64,000 nucleotides of DNA from an uncultured Chitinophagaceae bacterium. GTDB taxonomy: Bacteria > Bacteroidota > Bacteroidia > Chitinophagales > Chitinophagaceae. Location: positions 1 to 64,000 of the forward strand of contig CALJNC010000048.1 of NCBI GenBank assembly GCA_937981995.1, read 5' to 3'. This document shows positions 1-8,937 of this stretch, piece by piece. Both the position numbers and the translations under genes were made by a program. The notes below the pieces were generated by a model. The model ran no database searches. It had not been told where the DNA came from and worked only from the letters and a program-made list of their open reading frames with translations. Position 1 is the first letter of the stretch; each line of letters begins with the position of its first letter.

Positions 1-1220
1 CGGTCTTGCATTTGCTTATTGATAAACTGTTGTACCCAATCAGCACTTTCGTCAAAGGCTTGTCCGCCAAAGTACTGTTGCAGCTGTGCCTTAACTACTG
101 TTTCTATTTCGTCTCTGGTAACATCAATATCATTTTCTTCTACCAATTTTTTAAGGATAAGCTCCCAACGGATGCCGTGGCTAAAGCTATCATAAGCAGC
201 ATCCACTTCTTCCATAGTTTGGTATTTATCTTCTGATACTAACAACCAACGCTTTAAAAAATCAGTAGGCAATTCAAATTCTGTTTCATGTATAAAGCGC
301 TCATACAATTCGTTATGTAAAAATGTTTTTGCTTGGCTGCTCCAGTAGTTTTCTATATCACCTTTTACTTGTGCTCTAAAATCGTCTTCGGTTTTTACTT
401 CTTGCGTTGGGTAAATTTGCTTAAAGAATTCCTCCGTCATTTCAGGTTTGTCAATCAATCCAATTTTAGTTAGTTTGAAAGTAAACTTCTTGTCTTTGTT
501 TTCCTCTATGGCAGGATCAAGCCCTAAGTCTTTTATTATGGCAGGTAGGACATCCTCATTTACCATATCTTTTATTTTATGGGTAATGCTTTCATCTACT
601 TTTTTACCCATTAGCTCTTTTTGGGCTTTTGGGGTAAAGTATTTAAGTAAGAGTGAGTTTTCTTTAGCCTCTTCTTCAGAACCTTCCTCCGTAATAGAAA
701 TATTTAACACATTGTCTTCTTCCGTAATTGCTTCAACATCTTCCATGTTTCCTGCTTTATAACGGAAACGTTCAACTTCTTCGTTGATCATGTCATCAGT
801 TACTTCCACCTTATGTATGGGCCACTTTTCTTTTTTATCTAAAAGAGTTAGCTTCATATCAGGAACTGCTGCAAATTCGTATTCAAATACATAGTCCTCC
901 GTATTATTCATATCAAGCTTAAGTTGCGCTTGAGATTCAGAAGGTAACGGACGAGCTAAAAACTCTACTTTTTCGGTAAGTAGGTATTTTTCTAATTCGG
1001 CACCTGCCATTTTAAGAACTTCTTCTTGGAAAATACCTGGTCCGTACATTTTTTTAAGCATGCCAGCAGGTACCATTCCTTTTCTAAAACCAGGAAGGTT
1101 TGCTTGTTTCGCCTGTTTTTTTAATGAAGAATTAAAAGCTGGAACATAATCATCCTTGGTTAAGGTAATGATTACTTTTTCATGATGTGTTCCAATGTTT
1201 TCCTGTGCTACTGTAGCCAT
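1..1220 (-). CDS. tig: Trigger factor (ribosome-associated chaperone), 3' end outside window
   Basis: Cytosolic chaperone that docks at the ribosomal exit tunnel and shelters nascent chains. I translated the minus strand from the ATG whose complement ends at 1220: it begins MATVAQENIG and stays open for 406 codons to the window edge, so the C-terminal end is missing. The ribosome-binding signature GFRK lies at residues 44-47, as in known trigger factors, and is followed by acidic, helix-rich sequence typical of the C-terminal cradle domain. A PPIase segment should lie near residues 150-230, but I see no sharp motif there. It is transcribed away from the tRNA-Leu gene. The identity rests on the N-terminal domain and overall composition. 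Confidence 0.9.
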   Translation of the reverse strand, partial: MATVAQENIGTHHEKVIITLTKDDYVPAFNSSLKKQAKQANLPGFRKGMVPAGMLKKMYGPGIFQEEVLKMAGAELEKYLLTEKVEFLARPLPSESQAQLKLDMNNTEDYVFEYEFAAVPDMKLTLLDKKEKWPIHKVEVTDDMINEEVERFRYKAGNMEDVEAITEEDNVLNISITEEGSEEEAKENSLLLKYFTPKAQKELMGKKVDESITHKIKDMVNEDVLPAIIKDLGLDPAIEENKDKKFTFKLTKIGLIDKPEMTEEFFKQIYPTQEVKTEDDFRAQVKGDIENYWSSQAKTFLHNELYERFIHETEFELPTDFLKRWLLVSEDKYQTMEEVDAAYDSFSHGIRWELILKKLVEENDIDVTRDEIETVVKAQLQQYFGGQAFDESADWVQQFINKQMQD

Positions 1221-1291
1221 AATTGATATTTATTTAAACATCAAACGCTGTACGCTCTTCGATTTAACTCAGAGTGACAGCGTTTGATTTG

Positions 1292-1373
1292 TGCGGGTGA
1301 AGGGACTCGAACCCCCAAGCCGTGAAGCACTAGATCCTAAGTCTAGCGTGTCTACCAATTTCACCACACCCGC
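1292..1373 (-). tRNA. tRNA-Leu (anticodon UAG)
   Basis: On the minus strand the acceptor GCGGGTG (from 1373) pairs with CACCCGC (1293-1299), with discriminator A at 1292. The anticodon stem CTAGA/TCTAG encloses the loop CTTAGGA, which gives anticodon TAG. A long variable arm follows, as expected for a class II leucine tRNA, and the T-loop GTTCGAGTC is intact. The 3' CCA is not encoded (ACAAAT follows). Length is 82 nt. It lies just upstream of tig on the same strand. Confidence 0.93.
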
Positions 1374-1388
1374 GTTTTTTTTGTTGGG

Positions 1389-1438
1389 TAGCGTTTCTAC
1401 CAACCTGCCTGCCGGCAGGCAGGTTTCACCACACCCGC
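1389..1438 (-). pseudogene. Partial tRNA-Leu copy (5' half) with an inserted palindrome
   Basis: About 65 bp upstream of the intact tRNA-Leu, the same strand repeats its 5' portion: the acceptor and D-arm bases (window strand tttcaccacacccgc) and the part from the anticodon stem into the D arm (tagcgt, then tctaccaa), with one substitution. The two parts are split by a 20-bp palindrome in the D-loop. The anticodon and everything 3' of it are absent, so this cannot be a functional tRNA. It looks like a local tandem duplication that was later invaded or rearranged. Confidence 0.75.
1402..1425. repeat. 24-bp perfect palindrome (GC-rich) inside the tRNA-Leu fragment
   Basis: The core CCTGCCTGCCGGCAGGCAGG (1404-1423) interrupts the partial tRNA copy between 'ccaa' and 'tttcacc'. 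With the flanking AA/TT it forms a 24-bp perfect inverted repeat. It is far more GC-rich than its surroundings. Removing exactly these 20 bp restores the tRNA D-loop, so it behaves like an inserted unit. I recall such GC-rich palindromes as dispersed elements in Bacteroidota genomes, but could not check that here. Confidence 0.8.
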
Positions 1439-1545
1439 GTTGTAAAGGACGGCAAAGGTATTATTTTTTACTAAAAAAAAAGCTTTTGGTAATTCTATTT
1501 TTGCAAGATGCTATATGCTGTATATTTTCCTTATTTTAGTAATGA

Positions 1546-2037
1546 ATGCACGATGTAAAGCCATTAAATATAGACGAGCTGGAGTTTATCAATCGAAGGT
1601 ACCAGCATGAAAGCAAGCTATACATGAAGGCTATGAATGTATTATTGATATTGGGTACTATTTCTCCTTTGGTTTTTTGTATTATTCTCATATTTATGAA
1701 TGGCGATGCTGATATGCCTTTATCCACCTTATATCATGTGTTTTTTGTAGGATTGTTGTTTATGATGTTATTTGTTGGACTCATAGCTATAGTATCCTAC
1801 CGTGTAAAATTATTGGATTATCATAAGGATAAAACGCACAAACAAAAGGTAGTTGAGTTTACTAATGTGAAACAAAAAAAGTATATGAAGCTAAATGATA
1901 CGTATCATTTTTACCTAGCTAGTCCTACTAAGTATACTATAGAAGTAAGCCCAACTGACTTTGGGAAGTGGCAGTTGGGCGATGAAATTAGTATTGAATA
2001 TGCTCAATACTCAAAAGAATATTTTGGGTATTATTAG
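1546..2037 (+). CDS. Small two-helix membrane protein, unknown function
   Basis: 163 residues. Two hydrophobic segments, at about residues 28-51 and 62-86, are followed by a soluble C-terminal half rich in Lys and Tyr that ends YFGYY. The sequence around NDTYHFYLASPTKYTI suggests a small beta-rich cytoplasmic or periplasmic domain. I recognise no family. The ATG at 1546 was chosen; another at 1542 lies in a different frame. The stop codon overlaps that of the convergent Kelch gene by 4 bp (2034-2037), so no terminator separates them. Coding is plausible from the hydrophobic pattern and full-length opening, but the function is unknown. Confidence 0.65.
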   Translation: MHDVKPLNIDELEFINRRYQHESKLYMKAMNVLLILGTISPLVFCIILIFMNGDADMPLSTLYHVFFVGLLFMMLFVGLIAIVSYRVKLLDYHKDKTHKQKVVEFTNVKQKKYMKLNDTYHFYLASPTKYTIEVSPTDFGKWQLGDEISIEYAQYSKEYFGYY

Positions 2038-3251
2038 TCCTGTTTTACAAATTGTTTTGTGCTAATAGTTCCTTCACTTTCAACTTGTAATAGATAAATA
2101 CCAGCCGCTAAGTTAGTTATATCAATAGTCGCTTTGCTACTAGCAGTTATTTCATAACTAGCTTCTAGTACAGCACCATATATTGTAGTTAGTTTGATTG
2201 ATTTAATTTTTTTATCAATTGAAATAAATAACTCCTCTTGAGCAGGATTAGGATACAGGTTAATATTGTTGTCTTTTACTATATCATTTACAGCTACAGC
2301 AGCAGGTAAATCAAATTTCCATAAATCACTAATATCTATTTGGCTATTGCCAAAACCGGCACCACTTGTTAAGTATACTGTGTTATTAATTACAAAACTA
2401 CCCGGCGCCCAACGCCCTGTACCTGGGTGTGCTGTTTTGCTAGTCCATGCATTAGTTGCTGGGTCATACTCCCACATTTCACCGGTAGCTAAATTTCTAT
2501 GGTCTTCACCTTGACCACTTAATAAATATCCCTTACCACCATAAGCAAATTGTGTACCAGCTACACGCCCTTGGGTAGGTAAACTAGGAATCGCAGTCCA
2601 TGCTTTTGTAACAGCGTTGAACTTAAAAAAGTCTTTATATATGCTTTGACCATTGTGGCCGCAACCTACATAAGCATCATCTCCTATACCAAAAAAGTAA
2701 GGGTGGTGACGCACTGCCGCAGGAAGGTTTGCTTGCTGAGTCCATGTATTTGTTGCGATATCATACTCCCACCAATCGTTTAAGTTGCCGGTTGCACCAT
2801 CTCCACATCCTACATAAACTTTACCCGGGGTAGAAACCATAGCTGGGTGTCTGCGACCTTGGCCAGGACAACTTGCCAATTGTGTCCAAGTGTTATTAGA
2901 AGCATCAAACTCCCATAAATCATTGTAATAGGTTACAGAGGTTGAAGAGGCAACTAGTCCAAAACCTACATAACCTTTACCCCCACTTTCTACGCCATAA
3001 GCAAAACTTCTTGGGCCTCCAGGAAAGTTAGCTAAACGAGTCCATGTATCATTTGAAGGGTCATATTGATAGCAATCACTATTGTAAAAATTACCAGCAC
3101 CAGTAGTTATATAGCCCATTTGACCAATAGAAAATGTAACCGGGTGGTTTCTTGCCTCATAAGTAGCAGGTGGTGTACCAAGCTGTGTCCATGTTTGAGC
3201 TGAAGCTTGTAATGTGCATACGCTCATAAATATTAGTAAAAAGTGTTTCAT
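2034..3251 (-). CDS. Secreted Kelch-repeat protein with T9SS type A sorting tail
   Basis: 405 residues. A signal peptide (MKHFLLIFMSVCTLQASAQ) is followed by about five Kelch units, each with the pattern 'WEYD/F-N-TW' after a Gly-Gly or Gly-Tyr pair (for example YDPSNDTWTRLANFP, FDASNNTWTQLASCP, YDIATNTWTQQANLP). These should form a beta-propeller. The last 80 residues are a type A Por-secretion tail: LYPNPAQEEL near residue 330 and LAAGIYLLQV near the end. By family knowledge it should cross the outer membrane through T9SS and be anchored or released at the surface. The ligand is unknown. It stands alone and converges on the small membrane protein. Confidence 0.88.
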   Translation of the reverse strand: MKHFLLIFMSVCTLQASAQTWTQLGTPPATYEARNHPVTFSIGQMGYITTGAGNFYNSDCYQYDPSNDTWTRLANFPGGPRSFAYGVESGGKGYVGFGLVASSTSVTYYNDLWEFDASNNTWTQLASCPGQGRRHPAMVSTPGKVYVGCGDGATGNLNDWWEYDIATNTWTQQANLPAAVRHHPYFFGIGDDAYVGCGHNGQSIYKDFFKFNAVTKAWTAIPSLPTQGRVAGTQFAYGGKGYLLSGQGEDHRNLATGEMWEYDPATNAWTSKTAHPGTGRWAPGSFVINNTVYLTSGAGFGNSQIDISDLWKFDLPAAVAVNDIVKDNNINLYPNPAQEELFISIDKKIKSIKLTTIYGAVLEASYEITASSKATIDITNLAAGIYLLQVESEGTISTKQFVKQD

Positions 3252-3427
3252 AATAGTTTGTATTTTTTCGAAATACGAAAATAATTATAGCTAAGAGCAA
3301 TAAAGATAAAAGTCTGTCATTTTATTATGACTAAACGATGACAAAAAAACTGTAAGTTGAATAGGGGGTATTTTAAGAGCTGCTAACTATCCACTATTTA
3401 AATTATATTTACCGCAAAATTGTACTT

Positions 3428-4936
3428 ATGAGCACCACACTTCTTCTTAGTTGTGTTATTGGATATTTTATACTGTTGATAATAATTGGTTTTATTACAT
3501 CACGTAAAAGTGATAATAATTCTTTTTTTATAGGAAACCGTAATTCAAACTGGGCACTTGTAGCCTATGGAATGATTGGGGCATCTTTATCGGGTGTAAC
3601 ATTTATTTCGGTTCCTGGTGCTGTAGGTACTGGAGCGTGGAGTTATTTGCAAATGGTGCTGGGTTATGTACTTGGCTATTTAGTTATAGCTAAAGTATTG
3701 CTACCGCTTTATTATAAAATGAACTTAACCTCCATTTATACTTACCTAAAAAATCGTTTTGGTTTTTGGAGTTATAAAACAGGTTCGGTTTATTTTTTAA
3801 TTTCAAGAATTATAGGTGCAAGTTTTCGCTTGTTCCTTGTAGCAATGGTTTTGGATCGTTTTATCCTTAGCCAGTATGGTATATCATTTGAAATGACGGT
3901 GGCTATAACCATATTGCTAATTTGGATTTACTCATTTAAAGGAGGTATTAAAACCATCGTTTGGACAGATACATTACAAACAACTTTTATGCTCGTATCG
4001 GCTATCGCGGTTATCTTTTTTATTGCCTCTGATTTGGATTGGGGTGCAAGCGAAACTATAAAAAAGGTTCTTGCTAGCTCATACTCCAAAACGTTTCACT
4101 GGGACTTTAGTGCCGGCAGTCACTTTGTAAAAATGTTTTTGAGCGGGATGTTAATTACTATTGTAATGACTGGTTTGGATCAAGATATGATGCAAAAAAA
4201 CTTGAGCTGTAAAAACATTGGAGACGCTCAAAAAAATATTTACTGGATGAGCAGTGCCTTGGTAATTGTAAATATTTTATTTCTAGCCTTAGGCGCTATG
4301 TTATATTTATACGCTGAGCAAAAAGGAATTGGTGGGTTAAACTTTGATGCTACCGGTGCCGTAGTTGGAGATTGTAATTTGATGTTGGATGGTGATTGTT
4401 ATAAGAAAGATCAATTGTTTCCATTTTTATCTGTAAATCATTTTCCTCCTTTTGTGGGCGTATGTTTTATATTAGGATTAATGGCAGCGGCTTATTCTAG
4501 TGCTGATTCAGCCTTGACTGCGCTTACCACAAGTTTTTGTGTAGATATTTTACCGCAAGATGAAAGTGAGATTCCTAAAAAGACGCGATACCTGGTTCAT
4601 ATTGGTTTTTCGGTTGTGTTATTGATTGTGATAATTATATTTAAAAACTTAAGCGATGACTCGGTTGTAAACAATTTATTTAAAGCGGCAGGTTATACCT
4701 ATGGTCCTTTATTAGGTATGTTCTTCTTTGGCATTTTTACTAAAATGAAACCTAAGGATGTATTGATTCCAATTATTTGTATAGCAGCACCTATACTTAC
4801 TTACTTTATAGATGCAGCGCTTGCTGCAGGTGGTTTTAAACTTGGCTTCCTTATTTTATTATTAAATGGTTTGCTTACTTGGATTGGCTTATATATTGCT
4901 ACACTTATAAATAATTCAACGCTTGAAGCTAAGTAA
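3428..4936 (+). CDS. Sodium:solute symporter (SSS family)
   Basis: 502 residues with about 13 transmembrane segments. The N-terminus places the characteristic SSS stretch 'GNRNSNWALVAYGMIGASLSG' at about residues 37-57, and a later conserved block reads LGLMAAAYSSADSALTAL near residue 350. These fit the LeuT-fold Na+-coupled symporters of the SSS family. The substrate (sugar, amino acid, carboxylate or other) cannot be read from the sequence. A -7-like TATATTTA lies about 20 bp upstream. The methyltransferase gene begins 15 bp after its stop, so the two are probably co-transcribed. Confidence 0.88.
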   Translation: MSTTLLLSCVIGYFILLIIIGFITSRKSDNNSFFIGNRNSNWALVAYGMIGASLSGVTFISVPGAVGTGAWSYLQMVLGYVLGYLVIAKVLLPLYYKMNLTSIYTYLKNRFGFWSYKTGSVYFLISRIIGASFRLFLVAMVLDRFILSQYGISFEMTVAITILLIWIYSFKGGIKTIVWTDTLQTTFMLVSAIAVIFFIASDLDWGASETIKKVLASSYSKTFHWDFSAGSHFVKMFLSGMLITIVMTGLDQDMMQKNLSCKNIGDAQKNIYWMSSALVIVNILFLALGAMLYLYAEQKGIGGLNFDATGAVVGDCNLMLDGDCYKKDQLFPFLSVNHFPPFVGVCFILGLMAAAYSSADSALTALTTSFCVDILPQDESEIPKKTRYLVHIGFSVVLLIVIIIFKNLSDDSVVNNLFKAAGYTYGPLLGMFFFGIFTKMKPKDVLIPIICIAAPILTYFIDAALAAGGFKLGFLILLLNGLLTWIGLYIATLINNSTLEAK

Positions 4937-4951
4937 ATAAATAATTAAAAA

Positions 4952-5593
4952 ATGCTAAAGGATAATTTAGAAAAAATATACAGCTATGCCGAAGAGCATA
5001 CAACACCTGAGACAAAAAATTTGTATGAGCTTAATAGAAAAACAAATTTAGAAGTTGCAATCCCTCAAATGATCAGTGGTCATTTGCAAGGTGCCTTTTT
5101 AAAATTTATGAGTCAAAGTATCAAGCCAAAATACATTTTGGAGATAGGGACGTATACAGCCTATTCGGCTATTTGTATGGCAAGTGGCTTGCAAGAAGGC
5201 GGCAAACTTATTTCGATAGATAATAATAAATACCTTGAGGATATTCAGAAGGAATTTATCGAACGAGAAAATTTAACAGATCGTATTGAATTGCATTTGG
5301 GTAATGCTATGGAAATTATCCCCACCTTGGATTATGATTTTGACCTTGTATTTATAGATGCTGATAAAATAAATTACACCAATTATTATGATCTAGTAAT
5401 TGACAAAGTGCCCGCCGGTACTACAATAATAGCCGATAATGTACTTTATGAATCAGAAGTACTTACGCCTAGTACAGCTAGTAAAAATGGGAAAGCGCTA
5501 GCGCAGTTCAATACCAAAATACAAAATGATGCACGCGTTGAAAACATGTTGTTACCGCTACGCGATGGTTTGATGCTTATCAGAAAATTGTAA
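4952..5593 (+). CDS. O-methyltransferase, class I SAM-dependent (caffeoyl-CoA OMT-like family)
   Basis: 213 residues, the usual length for this family. The SAM-binding Gly loop is ILEIGTYTAYSAICMA (residues about 67-83); the acidic residue that binds ribose follows in LISIDNNKY, and the metal-binding acidic motif VFIDADKINYTNYY lies near residue 130. DNVLYESEV near residue 160 matches the conserved D-N of cation-dependent OMTs. The methyl acceptor is unknown. It lies in a run with the symporter upstream (15-bp gap) and the glucosaminidase gene downstream, without an evident functional link. Confidence 0.9.
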   Translation: MLKDNLEKIYSYAEEHTTPETKNLYELNRKTNLEVAIPQMISGHLQGAFLKFMSQSIKPKYILEIGTYTAYSAICMASGLQEGGKLISIDNNKYLEDIQKEFIERENLTDRIELHLGNAMEIIPTLDYDFDLVFIDADKINYTNYYDLVIDKVPAGTTIIADNVLYESEVLTPSTASKNGKALAQFNTKIQNDARVENMLLPLRDGLMLIRKL

Positions 5594-5624
5594 TATTTTT
5601 GTGGAACGGCTTACCCATTGTATT

Positions 5625-7310
5625 ATGAAACGACTTTTAGTAATTTTTTCCATTCTTTTTTATTGTACACCACTGCATGCGCAAGATTTTGATACAAAAA
5701 AAATGCGCTATATTGAGCAGTATAAATACTGGGCAATGGATGAGCAAATACGTACGGGAGTGCCTGCAGCAATTAGTATTGCACAAGGTATTTTAGAAAC
5801 TGGCTCAGGTACAAGCGAGTTAAGTGTAAAGGCTAACAATCACTTTGGTATTAAATGTAAAAAAGAATGGACGGGTGAAACATATCTCCATGATGATGAT
5901 AGGAGAAGAGAATGTTTTAGAAAATATAAATCTGCTAAGGATTCTTACATTGACCATTCTAATTTTTTAAAAGAACGCGCGCATTATGGTTCTTTGTTTG
6001 ATTTGGATGTAACTGATTATCAAGCTTGGAGCAAAGGTTTAAAAAAAGCAGGCTATGCCACCAATCCAAAGTATGCAACAAGATTAATTCAACTAATAGA
6101 AAAGTATAATCTGCAAGAGTATACCTACGAAGCAATAGACCTATCTAAAGAAGAAGTAGTGGCTGAGGTGGTACCTGAAAAGGATAAAGCAATAGACGTT
6201 GTACAGCAAAATGAAGTAATAGAATCAGCGCCAATAGTTCCTGTAAATAATACACCTGTTCCTAAAGCTAAAATAGTTTTTGACAAACAGATGGTGAAAA
6301 ATGGGAAGCCTGGTTTTTGGGCACGAAAAGGGGACTATCTATTACCAGAGGCGGTTCAATATAATATGCGTTATGCAAAATTACTGGCTATTAATGATTT
6401 GGAAGATGCGCCACTTAAGGATGATATGTTTATCTATTTGAAAAGAAAAGCAAAAAAAGGTGATAGAGAGTTTCATAAAGTGGCAAATGGTGAGTCAATG
6501 CATAGCATTTCTCAAAAAACAGGTGTTCAATTAAAATACCTATACATTTATAATAACTTGTATGATAGTGAGGAACCGGCAGTGGGTGAACGCATTTATC
6601 TGCGTCAACGCTCAAGCAAAACGCCAAAGTTAAATGGCCAAGTAGCGCAAAGCAATGCGCCTGCGGCAAAAGTAGAAATTATACAACCTATTAAAAGAAC
6701 CGTTCGCGCCGAAAAGAAAGTAGCGCCTACCAAAGTAATTACAGCGAAGAAAAAAATTGAGCTTAAGAAGAATAATATTGCAGAAAAGAAAAAAGAAGTA
6801 CCTCAATTAAAAAAGAAGGATGCCATAGTAGGAGCTAAAAAAATGGCAGATCCGGAGGTTGTAAAAACGAGTATTTCAAAAAAGGAAATTGAACAAGACG
6901 AAAGAATTATATTAAAAAAGGATAAAGTAAAAGTTACGGAATATAGACCAGTAGCTCAAAAAGCTAGCTTGGTAACAAAACAAGCCGTAGGATCTCCTGT
7001 ATTAAATTTAGAGAAGGCCAAAAAAGTAGAACAACTTATGGGCGATGGTAAAAAAGAGATAGAAAAAATTTACTTCAAGAACCAACAAGCGATTAAAGCA
7101 AAAAGAGTTGTGGCAGCGCCTTTGTCAAATAATACAGAATCAAATAATAAAGAACTGATAAAAGAAAAGGCAAAGAAAACGGCGGTTAAAAAAATAGCAG
7201 TAAAGAAAACGGCGGATAAGAAAGTAGAAAAGAAAAATAATAATAAGGTATCGAATGACGTTAAGAACTTAAAGAAGAAGTTTGATAATTTAATTTACGA
7301 CGAAGATTAA
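5625..7310 (+). CDS. Secreted glucosaminidase-domain protein with LysM and Lys-rich tail
   Basis: 561 residues from ATG 5625; an upstream GTG at 5601 would add eight residues ahead of the signal peptide MKRLLVIFSILFYCTPLHAQ, so I prefer 5625. Residues about 35-160 match the Mannosyl_glycoprotein endo-beta-N-acetylglucosaminidase family (SIAQGILETGSGTSELS, NNHFGIKCKKEWTGETY), which cleaves peptidoglycan glycan strands; the E of GILETG is the likely catalytic acid. A LysM-like peptidoglycan-binding unit follows near residues 285-330 (HKVANGESMHSISQKTGV). The last 220 residues are low-complexity and Lys-rich with no visible fold, perhaps binding anionic wall or nucleic acid. hpt begins 5 bp downstream. 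Confidence 0.87.
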   Translation: MKRLLVIFSILFYCTPLHAQDFDTKKMRYIEQYKYWAMDEQIRTGVPAAISIAQGILETGSGTSELSVKANNHFGIKCKKEWTGETYLHDDDRRRECFRKYKSAKDSYIDHSNFLKERAHYGSLFDLDVTDYQAWSKGLKKAGYATNPKYATRLIQLIEKYNLQEYTYEAIDLSKEEVVAEVVPEKDKAIDVVQQNEVIESAPIVPVNNTPVPKAKIVFDKQMVKNGKPGFWARKGDYLLPEAVQYNMRYAKLLAINDLEDAPLKDDMFIYLKRKAKKGDREFHKVANGESMHSISQKTGVQLKYLYIYNNLYDSEEPAVGERIYLRQRSSKTPKLNGQVAQSNAPAAKVEIIQPIKRTVRAEKKVAPTKVITAKKKIELKKNNIAEKKKEVPQLKKKDAIVGAKKMADPEVVKTSISKKEIEQDERIILKKDKVKVTEYRPVAQKASLVTKQAVGSPVLNLEKAKKVEQLMGDGKKEIEKIYFKNQQAIKAKRVVAAPLSNNTESNNKELIKEKAKKTAVKKIAVKKTADKKVEKKNNNKVSNDVKNLKKKFDNLIYDED

Positions 7311-7315
7311 AAATT

Positions 7316-7882
7316 ATGTTGCGTCAATTTAACGGGAAAGAATTTAGAAAAGTAATGCCTTCTGAAGAAATTCAGAAAAGGATTAAGCAATTAGGTGCAG
7401 AAATTACTGAAGACTATAAGGATAAGCAGCCTGTATTCCTTGGGATATTAAATGGTTGTTTCATGTTTGCGGCAGATTTATTTAAATGCTTAGAGCTTGA
7501 TTGTACTATTACTTTCGTAAAACTTGCTTCTTACGATGGAACGAAATCTACCGGTAATGTTGTAACAGCAATTGGGCTTGATCAATCCTTGCACGATAAA
7601 GATGTTATTATAATAGAAGATATAGTTGATACAGGGAACACACTTACTGATTTTATGAAAACCTTAAAAGAGAAAAATCCCAAAAGTGTGCGCATATGTA
7701 CCTTGTTTAGCAAACCAGATGTACATAAAGGAAAATTGCCATTGGATTACGTTGGCTTTGATATCCCAGACAAATTTATCCTTGGGTATGGATTAGATTT
7801 CGATGGATTAGGAAGAAACTTACCTGATTTATATAAAATTGTAACTTCTGATGAAGATACTTATCGTTTTAAAGACGACTAG
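7316..7882 (+). CDS. hpt: Hypoxanthine phosphoribosyltransferase
   Basis: Purine salvage enzyme that joins hypoxanthine (often guanine) to PRPP, giving IMP or GMP. At 188 residues it is a normal length. The PRPP-binding motif [14 protein letters not shown] sits near residues 97-110. Upstream, [15 protein letters not shown] and [10 protein letters not shown] match the conserved N-terminal and flexible-loop regions. [17 protein letters not shown] near the C-terminus is the purine-binding block. It starts 5 bp after the glucosaminidase gene and its stop overlaps that of convergent lipA by 4 bp (CTAG, 7879-7882). Together with guaA downstream it covers guanine and hypoxanthine nucleotide supply. 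Confidence 0.95.
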   Translation: MLRQFNGKEFRKVMPSEEIQKRIKQLGAEITEDYKDKQPVFLGILNGCFMFAADLFKCLELDCTITFVKLASYDGTKSTGNVVTAIGLDQSLHDKDVIIIEDIVDTGNTLTDFMKTLKEKNPKSVRICTLFSKPDVHKGKLPLDYVGFDIPDKFILGYGLDFDGLGRNLPDLYKIVTSDEDTYRFKDD

Positions 7883-8787
7883 TTTGATTGACTAAGAAAA
7901 TCTTCTCTACCGCTATATAAGTGCTTTTCTGAATGATAAGATGATCTTACCAATGGGCCACTTTCTACATGATCTAAACCAATTTCGTAGCCCACTTTTT
8001 GATATTCCGCGAATTCGTCTGGATGTACAAATCGATTTACAGGTAAATGCTTTGCAGTAGGTTGTAAGTATTGACCAATTGTCACTACATCACACCCATT
8101 GTCTTTAAGGTCATGAAGTGTTTGTATTACTTCTTCTTTTACCTCACCTAAACCAAGCATGATACCACTTTTAGTACGCATGCCCGCCTCTTTCAATACA
8201 CGGATCACTTCCATACTTCTATGATATTTTGCTTGTATTCTTACTTTTTTGGTAAGTCGTTCCACCGTTTCAATATTGTGAGACACCACATCAGGAGCTA
8301 CTTCAGCTACGCGTAATATATTTTCTTTTTCGCCCTTAAAATCTGGGATTAAGGTTTCTAAGGTTGTTTCAGGATTTAAAGCTCTTACAGCTTTTACTGT
8401 ATTGGCCCATATTATACTACCGCCGTCTTTTAATTCATCGCGGTCAACGCTTGTTAAAACAGCATGTTTCACCTTCATAAGATTAATTGCTTCAGCAACT
8501 CGTTGGGGCTCATCCCAATCCACAGGGTCAGGTCGACCAGTTGCTACCGCACAAAAACCACAAGATCGTGTACAGGTATTACCTAAAATCATAAAGGTTG
8601 CTGTACCCGCACCCCAGCATTCGCCCATGTTAGGGCAATTACCACTTTGGCAAATTGTATGCAAGTTATATTGATCTACTAGGGAGCGAACATGCTTATA
8701 GTTTTCGCCTGTAGGTAGTTTTACTCGTAACCAATTCGGTTTTTTATACCTTGGTTTATCGTCTTGTATTGTTGGTCCGCAGCTCAT
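7879..8787 (-). CDS. lipA: Lipoyl synthase (radical SAM)
   Basis: 302 residues. It inserts two sulfurs into octanoyl groups on E2 and GcvH proteins. Both iron-sulfur sites are visible: the auxiliary cluster cysteines in [14 protein letters not shown] (residues about 45-58) and the radical SAM CxxxCxxC in CTRSCGFC (about 72-79). The C-terminal serine that ligates the auxiliary cluster is in [13 protein letters not shown] (near residue 285). [10 protein letters not shown] and TIGQYLQPT are conserved core blocks. It is transcribed convergently with hpt, with overlapping stop codons. lipB is not in the window. Confidence 0.96.
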   Translation of the reverse strand: MSCGPTIQDDKPRYKKPNWLRVKLPTGENYKHVRSLVDQYNLHTICQSGNCPNMGECWGAGTATFMILGNTCTRSCGFCAVATGRPDPVDWDEPQRVAEAINLMKVKHAVLTSVDRDELKDGGSIIWANTVKAVRALNPETTLETLIPDFKGEKENILRVAEVAPDVVSHNIETVERLTKKVRIQAKYHRSMEVIRVLKEAGMRTKSGIMLGLGEVKEEVIQTLHDLKDNGCDVVTIGQYLQPTAKHLPVNRFVHPDEFAEYQKVGYEIGLDHVESGPLVRSSYHSEKHLYSGREDFLSQSN

Positions 8788-8905
8788 TAACTTTGCAAAA
8801 GTACACCCAAAAAGGACTTAAAAATACGCTGAAAGCTATTTGTAATTTTTTTGTCACAAATTATTAGTCTTGTTAACTTTTCTTTATAATTCCCAATAGA
8901 TACTT

Positions 8906-8913
8906 TATATTTG
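8906..8913 (+). promoter_or_regulatory. Putative -7 element TATATTTG
   Basis: TATATTTG matches the Bacteroidota -7 consensus TAnnTTTG and lies 24 bp before the ATG at 8938. The leader after it is A-rich (AAAATAAATAGAAA) with no Shine-Dalgarno sequence. No clear -33 TTTG sits at the expected distance. Confidence 0.5.
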
Positions 8914-8937
8914 GGAGTACTTTAAAATAAATAGAAA

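Noticed and set aside
6-1200. Plus-strand open frames of 76 and 104 codons
   Set aside because: They are antisense to trigger factor, which has a family-specific sequence on the minus strand.
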